From CBDEFX01 sp965237635 (GTDB lineage Bacteria > Chloroflexota > Dehalococcoidia > Lucifugimonadales > CAUZJF01), in contig CBDEFX010000001.1 of assembly GCA_965237635.1 (NCBI GenBank), positions 1,116,001-1,180,000 of the forward strand: a stretch of DNA of 64,000 bases, read 5' to 3'. Positions 7,971 to 15,332 of the stretch are shown here, in pieces. Numbering within the stretch: position 1 is the stretch's first letter; every line of letters begins with the position of its first letter. The translations under genes and the position numbers were made by a program. The notes below the pieces were generated by a model, which saw only the letters and a program-made list of their open reading frames with translations, made no database searches and had not been told where the DNA came from.

Positions 7971-8834
7971 CTAGGCGGCCTGCGCCTGCTGCATCTCCCG
8001 GAGCTTGTTTGCGGCGGCCTCCACCAGCGGCCCGAGCTCGGCGGCCGTCAGGTCGTCGATGCCCTTGCCCGTCCGGTTGGCGACGGCAGTGCGCACCTGT
8101 TCCTCGTCGAGGCCCTGCTCGCCGGCGATCTCAATGAGCCGCTTGCGCAACGTCTCGGCCTGCGACTCGGTGCGGCTCCTGGCCTGCCCCTGTCTGGAAC
8201 GGCCGTTGGCCTGGGCCTGGACGGGGACGCGCTGCGGTTGCGGCGTGCTGCCGGCCTGCGGCTGGTCGCCGTAGAAGCCGTTGCCGAACTGGACGCCGAA
8301 GCTGCGGAACGCCCGCTTCAAGCCGTCCGTGACGGCGCCCTTGATGGCCGTGTCGTGGCCGTCGATGGTCTCCTCGGCCACCGGGTGTACGCCGGTATCG
8401 GTGCGGGGCAGAGCGCCCGCCACGGTGACCCGGACGGGGGCGCTGTAGGCGGACGCGACCGTCACCTCACCCGTCTGGGGATCGACGGTCTCGATCCGGC
8501 GCAGGGTGACGTCGCCGACCAGCTCGTAGCCCCACCCGCCGAAGCCGAAGATGCGGTTGGCCTGTTCGATGACGGCGTGGCCTTCGAGGTAGTCGAAGAC
8601 CCTGCCGCCGCGCCCCTTCCGCTGGGAGGCCAGCGCGGGGTCGAGGGGCTGGCCGAGCGCCTGCGTGACGGCGGGGGGCAGCCCGTCCCAGACAAGAGCC
8701 AGCCCCGCACTCGATGCGGGGTCGTGCTCGCCGACGATTGCGGCGTCGGGCTTGTTCCCGTTGCCGTTCCTGGCGACTATTGCGGTGTCCTGGTGGACGC
8801 CGTTTCCGTTGCTGCTTCCGTTCTTGTTGAACAT
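7971..8834 (-). CDS. Rad52/Rad22-family single-strand annealing protein
   Basis: Encodes 287 residues. The core from about residue 65 (RGGRVFDYLEGHAVIEQANRIFGFGGWGYEL) through AVTDGLKRAFRSFGVQFGNGFYG carries the Rad52-type patterns: the FGFGGW turn and the GAVTDGLKRA/FG.QFGN.FYG signature. The N-terminal 60 residues are Asn/Gly-rich and low in complexity, and hold a short CCCCGCACTCGATGCGGGG palindrome (8703-8721). The likely role is annealing of complementary single strands coated by the SSB encoded nearby, with ends made by the Cas4-like nuclease. Confidence 0.88.
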   Translation of the reverse strand: MFNKNGSSNGNGVHQDTAIVARNGNGNKPDAAIVGEHDPASSAGLALVWDGLPPAVTQALGQPLDPALASQRKGRGGRVFDYLEGHAVIEQANRIFGFGGWGYELVGDVTLRRIETVDPQTGEVTVASAYSAPVRVTVAGALPRTDTGVHPVAEETIDGHDTAIKGAVTDGLKRAFRSFGVQFGNGFYGDQPQAGSTPQPQRVPVQAQANGRSRQGQARSRTESQAETLRKRLIEIAGEQGLDEEQVRTAVANRTGKGIDDLTAAELGPLVEAAANKLREMQQAQAA

Positions 8835-9036
8835 CTGGTGTCTCCTTCTTTCGTGTGTTCCTGTAGCGAATGGCCGATGGGCGGCTTCCTCCCCGTATCG
8901 AGTACGGGGCAGGCTCTACGGGAAGCCGTGTGCGGGCAGAGCCCGTCGCAAATTGGGCATAGGTCCTCCTGGGTGGTGAGAGTGGGGAAGACTGAATGGC
9001 GGGCCGGGAAGCCCGCTGGAGAGCGGCGGGAAGCCG
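8835..9036. other. spacer with palindrome and CTACAGG motif
   Basis: No gene is seen. On the minus strand CTACAGGAACA (8856-8866) precedes the AAGGAG site of the Rad52 gene. CCCCGTATCGAGTACGGGG (8891-8909) is a 19-base palindrome followed by CAGGCTC, one of a dispersed family also found at 8703, 54487, 54540 and 54720. Confidence 0.5.
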
Positions 9037-10083
9037 CTAGCGGGCGGAGCGAGCCGCCAGCGAGAGCAGGCGGAGGAATGCGGCCCGTCCGTGGGGTAGA
9101 GCGGCAAGCTCGCCCACGTCGCCGACGCCCTGGGGGAGGGTGACCACGGCGGCCCTGCGTCCCAGCAGGGTCAGAAGCCGCTCCGTCGCCTCCCGGCCCG
9201 CGTCGTCATTGTCGAAGGCGAGGAAGACGCGGGGGCAGCCCCGGAGGGCGGAGGCGACCCGCTCGACGCCCTGCGTGCCGAGGGCGGCGCAGGAGGGGAT
9301 GCCCCAGCTGGTAAGGGCGAGCCAGTCGAAGACGCCTTCGGCCACGACCGCCAGCGGCGGGGCGGGGCCGAGACGCCCAAGGCCGAGCACCGGCTTGGGG
9401 CCGGGCAGGGCCTGGAAGCGGGGCTTCACGCCGGGGTCCAGGGCCCGGCCCACGAGCCAGCGGACGAGGCCGCCGGAGGCGTCGGGAACGACGACCATGC
9501 CGGCGAACCGCTCCGCGCCACGCTCCATGAACAGCCCGGAGTCCTGGATGCGCTTCTCCGAGAAGCCGAAGGACTCAAGGGCCAGCCGCAGCCCGCTGCC
9601 CGGCGAGTAGCCGAGGCCCAGGCGGGCTGCGGCGACCGGGCCGACGCCCCGCGAGGCCAGGTACTCCCGCGCTTCTGTGTGACGCCGGAGCCATCCGGCG
9701 TAGAAGCGCCCCGCCGCCGTGAGCAGGGCGGGGTCGCGGGGAGGCAGCGCGGCGGACCTCGGACGCCGCGTTCCGGCTGGACGAGTGGCGGCCCTGGGCG
9801 CAAGCCCCGGGCTGCCGTCCAGCCGCGCGATCGCCTCGGTCAGGCTCAGGTTCTCGACGCGCTGGATGAAGTCCAGCACGTCTCCTCCCTCGCCGCAACC
9901 GAAGCAGTAGAACCGCTCCGAGTCGGCGTAGACCGTGAAGCTGCCCTCCGCCTCGTCGTGGAAGGGGCAGACGCCCTGGCGGACCCTGCCCCTTCCCCTG
10001 AGACGCAACCCCGACGCCTCCACCGTGTCACCCAGGGGGTGACGGGCCTTCAGCGCCGGGATGTCCACATTGGCCGTGACCAT
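9037..10083 (-). CDS. CHC2-type DNA primase
   Basis: Encodes 348 residues. The zinc finger is C39-P-F-H42 ... C60-F-G-C63 in the order of DnaG-type primases. A DnaG-like core segment follows, then Toprim motifs: AVVAEGVFDWLAL with the catalytic Glu, and FLAFDNDDAGREA with the paired Asp. It is shorter than chromosomal DnaG (about 600 residues) because the C-terminal helicase-interaction domain is absent, as in many mobile-element primases. The start at 10083 overlaps the previous stop as ATGA. It would prime second-strand synthesis after transfer. No copy exists in the right arm. Confidence 0.9.
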   Translation of the reverse strand: MVTANVDIPALKARHPLGDTVEASGLRLRGRGRVRQGVCPFHDEAEGSFTVYADSERFYCFGCGEGGDVLDFIQRVENLSLTEAIARLDGSPGLAPRAATRPAGTRRPRSAALPPRDPALLTAAGRFYAGWLRRHTEAREYLASRGVGPVAAARLGLGYSPGSGLRLALESFGFSEKRIQDSGLFMERGAERFAGMVVVPDASGGLVRWLVGRALDPGVKPRFQALPGPKPVLGLGRLGPAPPLAVVAEGVFDWLALTSWGIPSCAALGTQGVERVASALRGCPRVFLAFDNDDAGREATERLLTLLGRRAAVVTLPQGVGDVGELAALPHGRAAFLRLLSLAARSAR

Positions 10084-10568
10084 CACGCACCTCCGCTGAG
10101 GGGCGTCAGACCCCGGAGGCTGCGCCCCGAGACGACCTTGCCCGGCTTCCACCGCATCCCCAGGACCGCCGCGACCTCCAGCGTCCCCCCGTCGCCGGTG
10201 GGCACCAGCGCGGCGGCTCGCCCCGTGCCCTGGCTGTAGACCAGGGCGCCGCGGCCGCCGAACCGCCGCTTCAGCAACTGCGTCCACTCGGAGAAGGCCC
10301 ACCGAGCCTCCCTCGTCTCCGCCTTCTCCGCGTCCACGCCGGCGAGGACCGCCAGCGCGCCGTCCACGTCTCCCGCCTGCCGGAGACGCCTCGCCTCGTG
10401 GACGCTCTTGGCCACGCTCGGTATCTCCGTCGCCGATGCCGTCTCCGGCTCCTCCTCATTGAATCCCATCGCCGCCATGAGCTGGTCGACCAGCTCTTCG
10501 AGGCTGCGCCGGGGCCTGTCCACCGTGTCCATCGACCGCGTTCCAGTTGCCAGTGTTGCCGTTGTCAT
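10083..10568 (-). CDS. conserved hypothetical protein coupled to primase
   Basis: Encodes 161 residues; the start at 10568 has AGGAGG with good spacing and an adjacent ATG at 10571 is too close to it. It has an acidic N-terminal third, a helical segment HEARRLRQAGDVDGALAVLA that resembles a single TPR-like helix pair, and a C-terminal part with SQGTGRAAALVPTGDGGTLEVAAV. A clear paralogue is at 53712-54200. Because its stop overlaps the primase start, it may be a primase accessory factor. I recognise no family. Confidence 0.7.
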   Translation of the reverse strand: MTTATLATGTRSMDTVDRPRRSLEELVDQLMAAMGFNEEEPETASATEIPSVAKSVHEARRLRQAGDVDGALAVLAGVDAEKAETREARWAFSEWTQLLKRRFGGRGALVYSQGTGRAAALVPTGDGGTLEVAAVLGMRWKPGKVVSGRSLRGLTPLSGGA

Positions 10569-10612
10569 CATGCACCTCCTTAGTGCCTGTGCTTTGTTGC
10601 CGTGTCGATTGC

Positions 10613-10663
10613 GCCCGCTTGCGGGCAAAGAAGAAGGGCCGCCCCCGGATGGGGACGACCCTT
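10613..10663 (-). ncRNA. double-hairpin RNA element, left copy
   Basis: Two adjacent hairpins lie between the zinc-finger membrane gene and the gene at 10083-10568. On the minus strand the first stem is AAGGGTCGTCCCC with GGGGGCGGCCCTT over the loop ATCC (10634-10663). The second is GCCCGC-AA-GCGGGC (10613-10626). A nearly identical element is at 53624-53674, and its substitutions keep the pairing. G-U pairs form only in the transcript of the coding strand, which argues for an RNA-level structure. Confidence 0.6.
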
Positions 10664-10699
10664 TGCGTGTTGGGATGGGTTGTGAGCGGCCCGGAGCCG

Positions 10700-11194
10700 T
10701 CAGCGTCTGGACCTCCCCGGCGGACGGCGCACCAGGAACCGCCTGAGCAGCAGCCAGCCGATGCCCAGCCCGACGAGGTTCAGGAAGAAGAGCTCCACGT
10801 CGAAGGTCAGCAGCGGCGCCGCAACGACCAGCACGACCGCCCCGGCCACGACGACCCGCTTTCGCTTCCACCACGGCTGCTTCTCAGGGGCCTTGACCGG
10901 GGTGTCTTGCACCTGTGCGTAGGCCGTCCAGATGGGCAGCCCGATGAGGACCTCCAGCTCGGTTATCACCACGCCGGCCGAGCAGCCCCCGGTGTGGCAC
11001 TTGACCTCGATGCCGTTGCCGTCCGGTCGCTGCCGGAACGCCAGCCCGTCCGACTTCCCTCCGTGACAGATGGCCGTGCTCGTCCAGAACCAGCCCCGCT
11101 CGAAGCTGACCCGGTGCGGCAGCAGGTTCGCTATCCGCTTTGCGCTCGGCCCCACGTACTGTTCCGTCCTGTCCTGTGTCCGTGATTCGTCCAT
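10700..11194 (-). CDS. membrane-anchored primase-type zinc-finger protein
   Basis: Encodes 164 residues; the ATG at 11192-11194 follows AAGGAGG. Residues 43-71 carry C43-H44 then C66-H67-x3-C71, followed by AGVVITELEVLIGLP. This resembles the zinc finger of primase/helicase proteins (CxxH ... CHAGCS ... VL..L.L). Two hydrophobic segments follow at about 114-130 and 133-150 after a basic WWKRKR, so the finger would face the cytoplasm. The paralogue at 53065-53583 has the same layout. It could tether element DNA to the membrane near the secretion channel; that is inference. Confidence 0.7.
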   Translation of the reverse strand: MDESRTQDRTEQYVGPSAKRIANLLPHRVSFERGWFWTSTAICHGGKSDGLAFRQRPDGNGIEVKCHTGGCSAGVVITELEVLIGLPIWTAYAQVQDTPVKAPEKQPWWKRKRVVVAGAVVLVVAAPLLTFDVELFFLNLVGLGIGWLLLRRFLVRRPPGRSRR

Positions 11195-11530
11195 GCCTGT
11201 GTACCTCCTTGCTGATTGGTATGCCGTTGCCGTTGAACCCGTGACTCCGTTCCGAAGACGCACTCCGCCCCCGGTCGAATGCCGAACGCGGAAGAACGGG
11301 GTGGGGAGAAAGAAGACGCAGCTCGACCCAGGGTGGATGCCGTCCGAGTTGGGGGAAAGCTGCGAGACGTGAAGCGGCCAGCCTGCTTCTCAGTCGCAGA
11401 CCGGCGCGTGTCGAAGCTGCGGCCCTAGCTGTGTGTCAGCAACGCCGCAGGCATGTTGAATCGGCCGGGGCGATAGACGCACTCCGACCGACTGGTTGAG
11501 GACGAGGCGCAAGAGGCGTTCCGTCCCAGG

Positions 11531-11703
11531 TGTCCAGCGAATGAAGCGATCAACTCCAACCGCCGAACAGTGTCCAGCGGGAGAAGCGATCAAACTCCAA
11601 CTCGCCGGACGGGTGTCCAGCGGGAGAAGGACCTACGTCAAACTCCAACCGCCGGACGTGGACCGAGGACGAAGGACCTACGTCAAACTTCGTCGTTTCG
11701 GCC
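11531..11703. repeat. four tandem degenerate 40-45-bp repeats
   Basis: Units start at 11531, 11571, 11614 and 11659. The consensus begins TGTCCAGCGGGAGAAG, has a variable middle (CGATCAA or GACCTACGTCAA) and ends ACTCCAACCGCCGGACG. The units are contiguous with no spacers, so this is not a CRISPR array. The last unit is the most diverged. Confidence 0.7.
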
Positions 11704-11892
11704 CGTGCTGCTTGCGGAGAGCTAAGTCATATCCGCAGCGGCAGCAGTTCCCTCGTGGAAGACCTTCCAGAGAGCGAATCATCCGTCAGGTCTGACCGGG
11801 CAACAGGGATCGCGCCCCCAGGTTTCTATGGTGTGAAACCTTGGATAAAAGCCAAACAGTGCAACCATTATTACCGCAACAAAGACCCCGTG

Positions 11893-11911
11893 AAAAGGCT
11901 TTCGGGCCTTC
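11893..11911 (-). terminator. possible terminator of the regulator gene
   Basis: On the minus strand AAGGC and GCCTT flank CCGAAA and are followed by TTC. It lies about 60 bases past the stop of the regulator (11969). The stem is short, so confidence is low. Confidence 0.35.
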
Positions 11912-11968
11912 CACGCCCAAAGTGTTCACAAAACTTCACTGGAAGACGGAGGGGCACAACCCGCCGGG

Positions 11969-12802
11969 CTATTTCCACAAAACTCCGAAGGTCAGCGTGT
12001 GCAGAAGCTCACGCTTTCTCAGCGCTCTCCGCGTGTCGGAGAGCGCTGTCTTCCGCCAGTTGACCTGCCCGTTGCGGTCAAAGCCCCGCAGCGGAAACGT
12101 CGCCGGGGGAAGCGTCAACCCGTGCCCCTCCAACAGCGTCAGCTCCAACGCCAGGAACCGCTCCTCGGTGCGCAGCCAGGACAGGCTCTTTCCCTTGTCG
12201 GGATGAACGGCCTTCAGCTCCCGCCAGTCGACGATCAGAGGCCAGACATCCCCGAACACCTCCTCGTCGTCCTCGGCGGACTCCAACGTCACGAGGTCGG
12301 GGTACTCCCGCCTGAGCGCAGACCTCTTCCTGGGCTGCGGGCCGGCGCCGCTCGCCTTCGCCTCGCCCTGCCCACCCCGTCCCGTCTCAAGACCCGCCAG
12401 CATCTTCTCCAGCTTGCGATGCTCCTGGGCATGTTCCTCCCGCCTGGCCCTGTCACTGTCCTCGCTGGCCCTGAGACCGACCTGCATCTCCTTGACGGCC
12501 TCTGCGACTACACCCTCCAAGTCCTCCAGACGGTCCGCCAGCCTGTCGTTGCGGTCCCGCTGCTCAGCGGCTGCGGAGCCCACCCCCGACTGGAGCGCCT
12601 TCTCCAGCGCCCCCCGGATGCGCCGCGTCAGCACACCCTCGTCGAGGCTGGCGTCCAGAGTCCTGCGGTCCACCCCCAGGACCTCGGCCGCCTTCTTGCG
12701 CCCGTTGTCCCGCTCCAGCTCCTGCAACAGCGACATGAGCCGCAGGTGGTGCATGTCCCGCACGCTCCTGCCCTTCTCGACCACGTCCTTCTTCGGTTCC
12801 AT
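11969..12802 (-). CDS. HTH/coiled-coil regulator-like protein
   Basis: Encodes 277 residues. A helix-turn-helix-like segment, KKAAEVLGVDRRTLDASLDEG, lies near residues 35-55, followed by a charged coiled coil (about 75-135). A conserved C-terminal domain with WRELKAVHPDKGKS and LALELTLLEGHGLTLPP ends the protein. The paralogue at 51407-52239 has the same layout but a frameshift. In both arms it is divergent from the conjugation operon, the usual place for its transcriptional regulator. The motif AAGTGTTCACA occurs on both sides of the gene and may be its operator. DNA binding is inferred. Confidence 0.65.
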   Translation of the reverse strand: MEPKKDVVEKGRSVRDMHHLRLMSLLQELERDNGRKKAAEVLGVDRRTLDASLDEGVLTRRIRGALEKALQSGVGSAAAEQRDRNDRLADRLEDLEGVVAEAVKEMQVGLRASEDSDRARREEHAQEHRKLEKMLAGLETGRGGQGEAKASGAGPQPRKRSALRREYPDLVTLESAEDDEEVFGDVWPLIVDWRELKAVHPDKGKSLSWLRTEERFLALELTLLEGHGLTLPPATFPLRGFDRNGQVNWRKTALSDTRRALRKRELLHTLTFGVLWK

Positions 12803-13253
12803 GAGTCCTCCTCCTTGCGCCGGCCTTAGTCCCCGGTCTCGCCCCGACCCAGGCCCGATTTCTCACGGGCTGCGACATGTGGGCCCCTGTAGGGGAGAAC
12901 GCGGGATTCCGACCCGATTCCGTGATTATTCATGTGCCCCACTATGGCCCCGAAATGCGGTGCTGGGCCGACCTGGGGACTTAAGTCCAAGTGTTCACAA
13001 CTTCTGCGCACTTTCGGCCCCATTTGCTCCTGTTTCAGCTTTGCCGTGACCCCACAGACAACTTCGCAACCAACTTCGTTTCCTTGTACAGCCCCCATAC
13101 TGCACGGGAGGGTTTCTTTTGCCAAGAACCTCAAAAGGGGCGACATTTTTGTCGTCCCTTTTGGGCAGTTTCCACCGTCATTTCGTTTGTTCAAACTCTG
13201 TTGCAGAAGTTGCGAATCGTTGATTTGCGGCAATAGGCAGAGAGGTGGACGAG
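12803..13253. promoter_or_regulatory. divergent control region of regulator and conjugation operon
   Basis: The 450 bases contain no gene. They hold CCCCTACAGGGG (about 12885-12896, minus strand), CCAAGTGTTCACAACTTC (12987-13004), an inverted pair AACTTCTGC (12999-13007) and GCAGAAGTT (13203-13211), and a 13-bp hairpin (13133-13162). I could not assign a clear sigma-70 promoter by eye. Confidence 0.5.
13133..13162 (+). promoter_or_regulatory. hairpin upstream of the left conjugation operon
   Basis: AAAAGGGGCGACA (13133-13145) pairs with TGTCGTCCCTTTT (13150-13162) over a TTTT loop; the one non-Watson-Crick position is a G-U pair. The right operon has a comparable hairpin (51086-51107). It may be an operator or leader attenuator. 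Confidence 0.45.
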
Positions 13254-13859
13254 ATGGCGCTGAAATCGAAACTCCGGTCGGCAAGGCGGCTTTTATCCCT
13301 GGCATCCGCGCTGCTCCTGGCGGCGCTGGTGGCGATCCCATCCAGCGGAATCGCCCTGGCCCAGGTCCCGCCCGGCGATGAGATAACCCTCGTCAACGCC
13401 GACCGGGATTTCGTGGAGCGCAAGGGCGGCGGCGAGTTCGTCGCCCGCCCCGTCTTCGCCCGCCAACTCGAAACCCTCTTCTACGCCGTCCGAGACGCCG
13501 ACACCGGCGACTGGATAACGGCCATGTACCGGGTCATCGGCGGCGAGAAGGAGAGAGGCGACGGCTGGGAGTACTCGTGGGAGTACCCGGCCCTCGACGA
13601 GCAACCCGACCTCGACCCCGACCGGGCCTACCTGCTGGTCATGCTGGCGGGCACCCCGGACGGGTTGCGGAGCGACTTCTACGCCGTCGTCCCCATCCAC
13701 CAGCCGGGGAAGATCTGGGACAAGATTCTGTCCGCCCTCAACCCCGGTCGCTGGGCGAGGGCCTTCGCCGGCTGGATGATCGAGGGCGTCCACGGAACCC
13801 TCTGCGGCGTGGTTGAGCGGGCGTCCGGCGAGGACGCCGACAACTGCGGAGGCGGGTAG
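13254..13859 (+). CDS. exported conjugation-operon protein
   Basis: Encodes 201 residues from the ATG at 13254, preferred over the GTG at 13245 because AGAGG lies 8 bases before it. Basic residues followed by the hydrophobic SLASALLLAALVAIPSSGIALAQ form a signal peptide or single anchor. The mature part contains YAVRDADTGDWI and ends with a Cys-containing tail (GTLCGVVERASGEDADNC). It is the first gene of the conjugation operon and has a full paralogue at 50385-51002. It would be an extracytoplasmic component of the transfer channel; no named family was recognised. Confidence 0.75.
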   Translation: MALKSKLRSARRLLSLASALLLAALVAIPSSGIALAQVPPGDEITLVNADRDFVERKGGGEFVARPVFARQLETLFYAVRDADTGDWITAMYRVIGGEKERGDGWEYSWEYPALDEQPDLDPDRAYLLVMLAGTPDGLRSDFYAVVPIHQPGKIWDKILSALNPGRWARAFAGWMIEGVHGTLCGVVERASGEDADNCGGG

Positions 13860-13862
13860 CCG

Positions 13863-14840
13863 ATGAGCGACATCATCACAGGCACCCCTGCCGACCTCAC
13901 CTACGCCCACGACCTGGTGCGCCAGGCGTGGATGGTCGTCTGGGCCATCACCTCGGGCGCGCTGGTGGTCATCCTCGGCTGGATGGGATTGAGCCTCATC
14001 GTGTCCGAGCACCTGGGCCGCCAGCAGGCGGGCTGGCGGGAGATGGTCCCCCGCCTGGTGCTCGGCCTGGTGGCCGCAGCGTCGTCCCTCTGGTGGTGCG
14101 CCCTGGTCCTGGACGTTGCCGACGCCGTGTCCGGCTTTATCGCGGTCTCCCTGAACGTCACCGCCGGAGACATGCTCCGCTCGACGCTTCGCACTCTGAT
14201 GACGGCGGTGGAGGCCGGGAGCGTGGGCATGGCCCTGCTCCTGGCGGTCCTCTACCTGGTCTACGGCTTCTTCGTGCTCTACGTCATCGTGCAGATGGTG
14301 CTGCGCCTTGCGTTGATCGACATCCTCCTGGCCCTTGCCCCGATCGCTTTGGGGCTTTGGATTCTGCCCCACACGGCGGGCTGGGGCCGCCACTGGCTGC
14401 GCCTCTTCATGACGACGGTGTTCCAGCAGGCCATCCAGCTCATCGCCCTGGCGCTTGGGTTCGGCTTCCTGAAGGAGTTCGCCGCCATCGCCGCCTTCGA
14501 GCCGGTGCAGGACCTGATCTGGAAGCTCCTGATGTCGCTGGCCTTCGTCTACATGGCGACCCGCGTCCCGTCGATGCTCGGCAATCACGGCACCTTCGAC
14601 TCCTGGCTCTCGATGCTCTACTTCGGCATGAACCTGCCCTCGTCGCTGATGCGCTCTGCGAAGACCATCGGGCTGGTCGCGGGCGGGGCCGCCGGAGGGC
14701 CGGGCGGAATGGCCGTTGGAGCGATGGCGGCCAGCGCGGGCGTTTCGGCAGCCGCCAGCGGCCTCAGCTCGGCGGCGTCGATGGCGACCCCATCGGCAGG
14801 CGGAGACGGGGGCGGCGAGCCCAGGAGCAGCGGGGAGTAG
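13863..14840 (+). CDS. VirB6/TrbL-like polytopic membrane protein
   Basis: Encodes 325 residues. About six hydrophobic segments are visible, among them WMVVWAITSGALVVILGWMG, the long stretch around residues 115-165, and QAIQLIALALGFGF. The C-terminus is Gly/Ala/Ser-rich with GGAAGGPGGMAVGAMAAS, as in TrbL/VirB6 proteins. It starts 3 bases after the previous stop. It would form the inner-membrane channel of the type IV secretion machine. The right-arm paralogue (49398-50378) is very similar along its whole length. Confidence 0.8.
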   Translation: MSDIITGTPADLTYAHDLVRQAWMVVWAITSGALVVILGWMGLSLIVSEHLGRQQAGWREMVPRLVLGLVAAASSLWWCALVLDVADAVSGFIAVSLNVTAGDMLRSTLRTLMTAVEAGSVGMALLLAVLYLVYGFFVLYVIVQMVLRLALIDILLALAPIALGLWILPHTAGWGRHWLRLFMTTVFQQAIQLIALALGFGFLKEFAAIAAFEPVQDLIWKLLMSLAFVYMATRVPSMLGNHGTFDSWLSMLYFGMNLPSSLMRSAKTIGLVAGGAAGGPGGMAVGAMAASAGVSAAASGLSSAASMATPSAGGDGGGEPRSSGE

Positions 14841-14995
14841 CCCCAACACACGACAACAACGCAACGGCGCGGACGAGACCCGCGCCAGCCGAACGACACG
14901 ACGGAGGACCAGCGATGTGCAGATAACGGACCTAACGGAACCCGACCGATAGAGACGAGCGGAAAGGCTCGAAGCGAAAGAGAGGAGTGAAAGGA

Positions 14996-15307
14996 ATGGA
15001 ACAACTGACACAGACCATATCGAACCTGGTGGGCATTCTGCTGGGCGTCGTGGGAGCGGTGGGCGTCGGATTCTTCATCTATGGCGCGTACATGTACCTC
15101 ACCGCCAGCGGAGCGCCCAACCAGATGGAGCGCGGCAAGAGCGCCATGATGACCGCCCTCGCCGGCATCGTCCTGGCCCTGGTCGCCTACGGCGTCGTGG
15201 AGCTGGTGATGAACGCGGTCGTGGACCCGGGAATCGAAATCGACGACGTGCTGCCCGAGCCGGAAGCCCCGGACGCCGGCGACGCCGGCGACGTCGGCAG
15301 CGGATAG
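14996..15307 (+). CDS. VirB2/TrbC-like small membrane protein 1
   Basis: Encodes 103 residues from the ATG at 14996, which has GAGGAG 8 bases upstream; an in-frame GTG at 14987 lies on that site and is rejected. The paralogue starts at the same place. There are two hydrophobic helices, IVSNLVGILL-type at about 10-37 and GIVLALVAYGVVELVMNAVV at about 55-75, separated by a basic loop, as in VirB2/TrbC pilins of Gram-positive transfer systems. The acidic tail (PEPEAPDAGDAG) is longer than in the right copy. No cleavable signal peptide is obvious. Confidence 0.75.
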   Translation: MEQLTQTISNLVGILLGVVGAVGVGFFIYGAYMYLTASGAPNQMERGKSAMMTALAGIVLALVAYGVVELVMNAVVDPGIEIDDVLPEPEAPDAGDAGDVGSG

Positions 15308-15332
15308 GCAACGTGAGGAAGGAGAACGAGAG

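Larger units (their letters stand above)
11195..11968. other. long intergenic region, possible origin
   Basis: No convincing gene is seen in 774 bases. It contains four degenerate tandem repeats (11531-11703), a GGTTTC/GAAACC hairpin (11821-11840), a hairpin ending in a T-run on the minus strand (about 11893-11911), and the motif CAAAGTGTTCACAAAACTTC (11918-11937), which recurs on the other side of the regulator gene. Repeats next to replication genes suggest an iteron-type origin or transfer origin; this is not proven. Confidence 0.5.

Noticed and set aside
11531..11703. CRISPR-like array
   Set aside because: The units are directly contiguous, diverged from each other and have no unique spacers; no cas gene is present.
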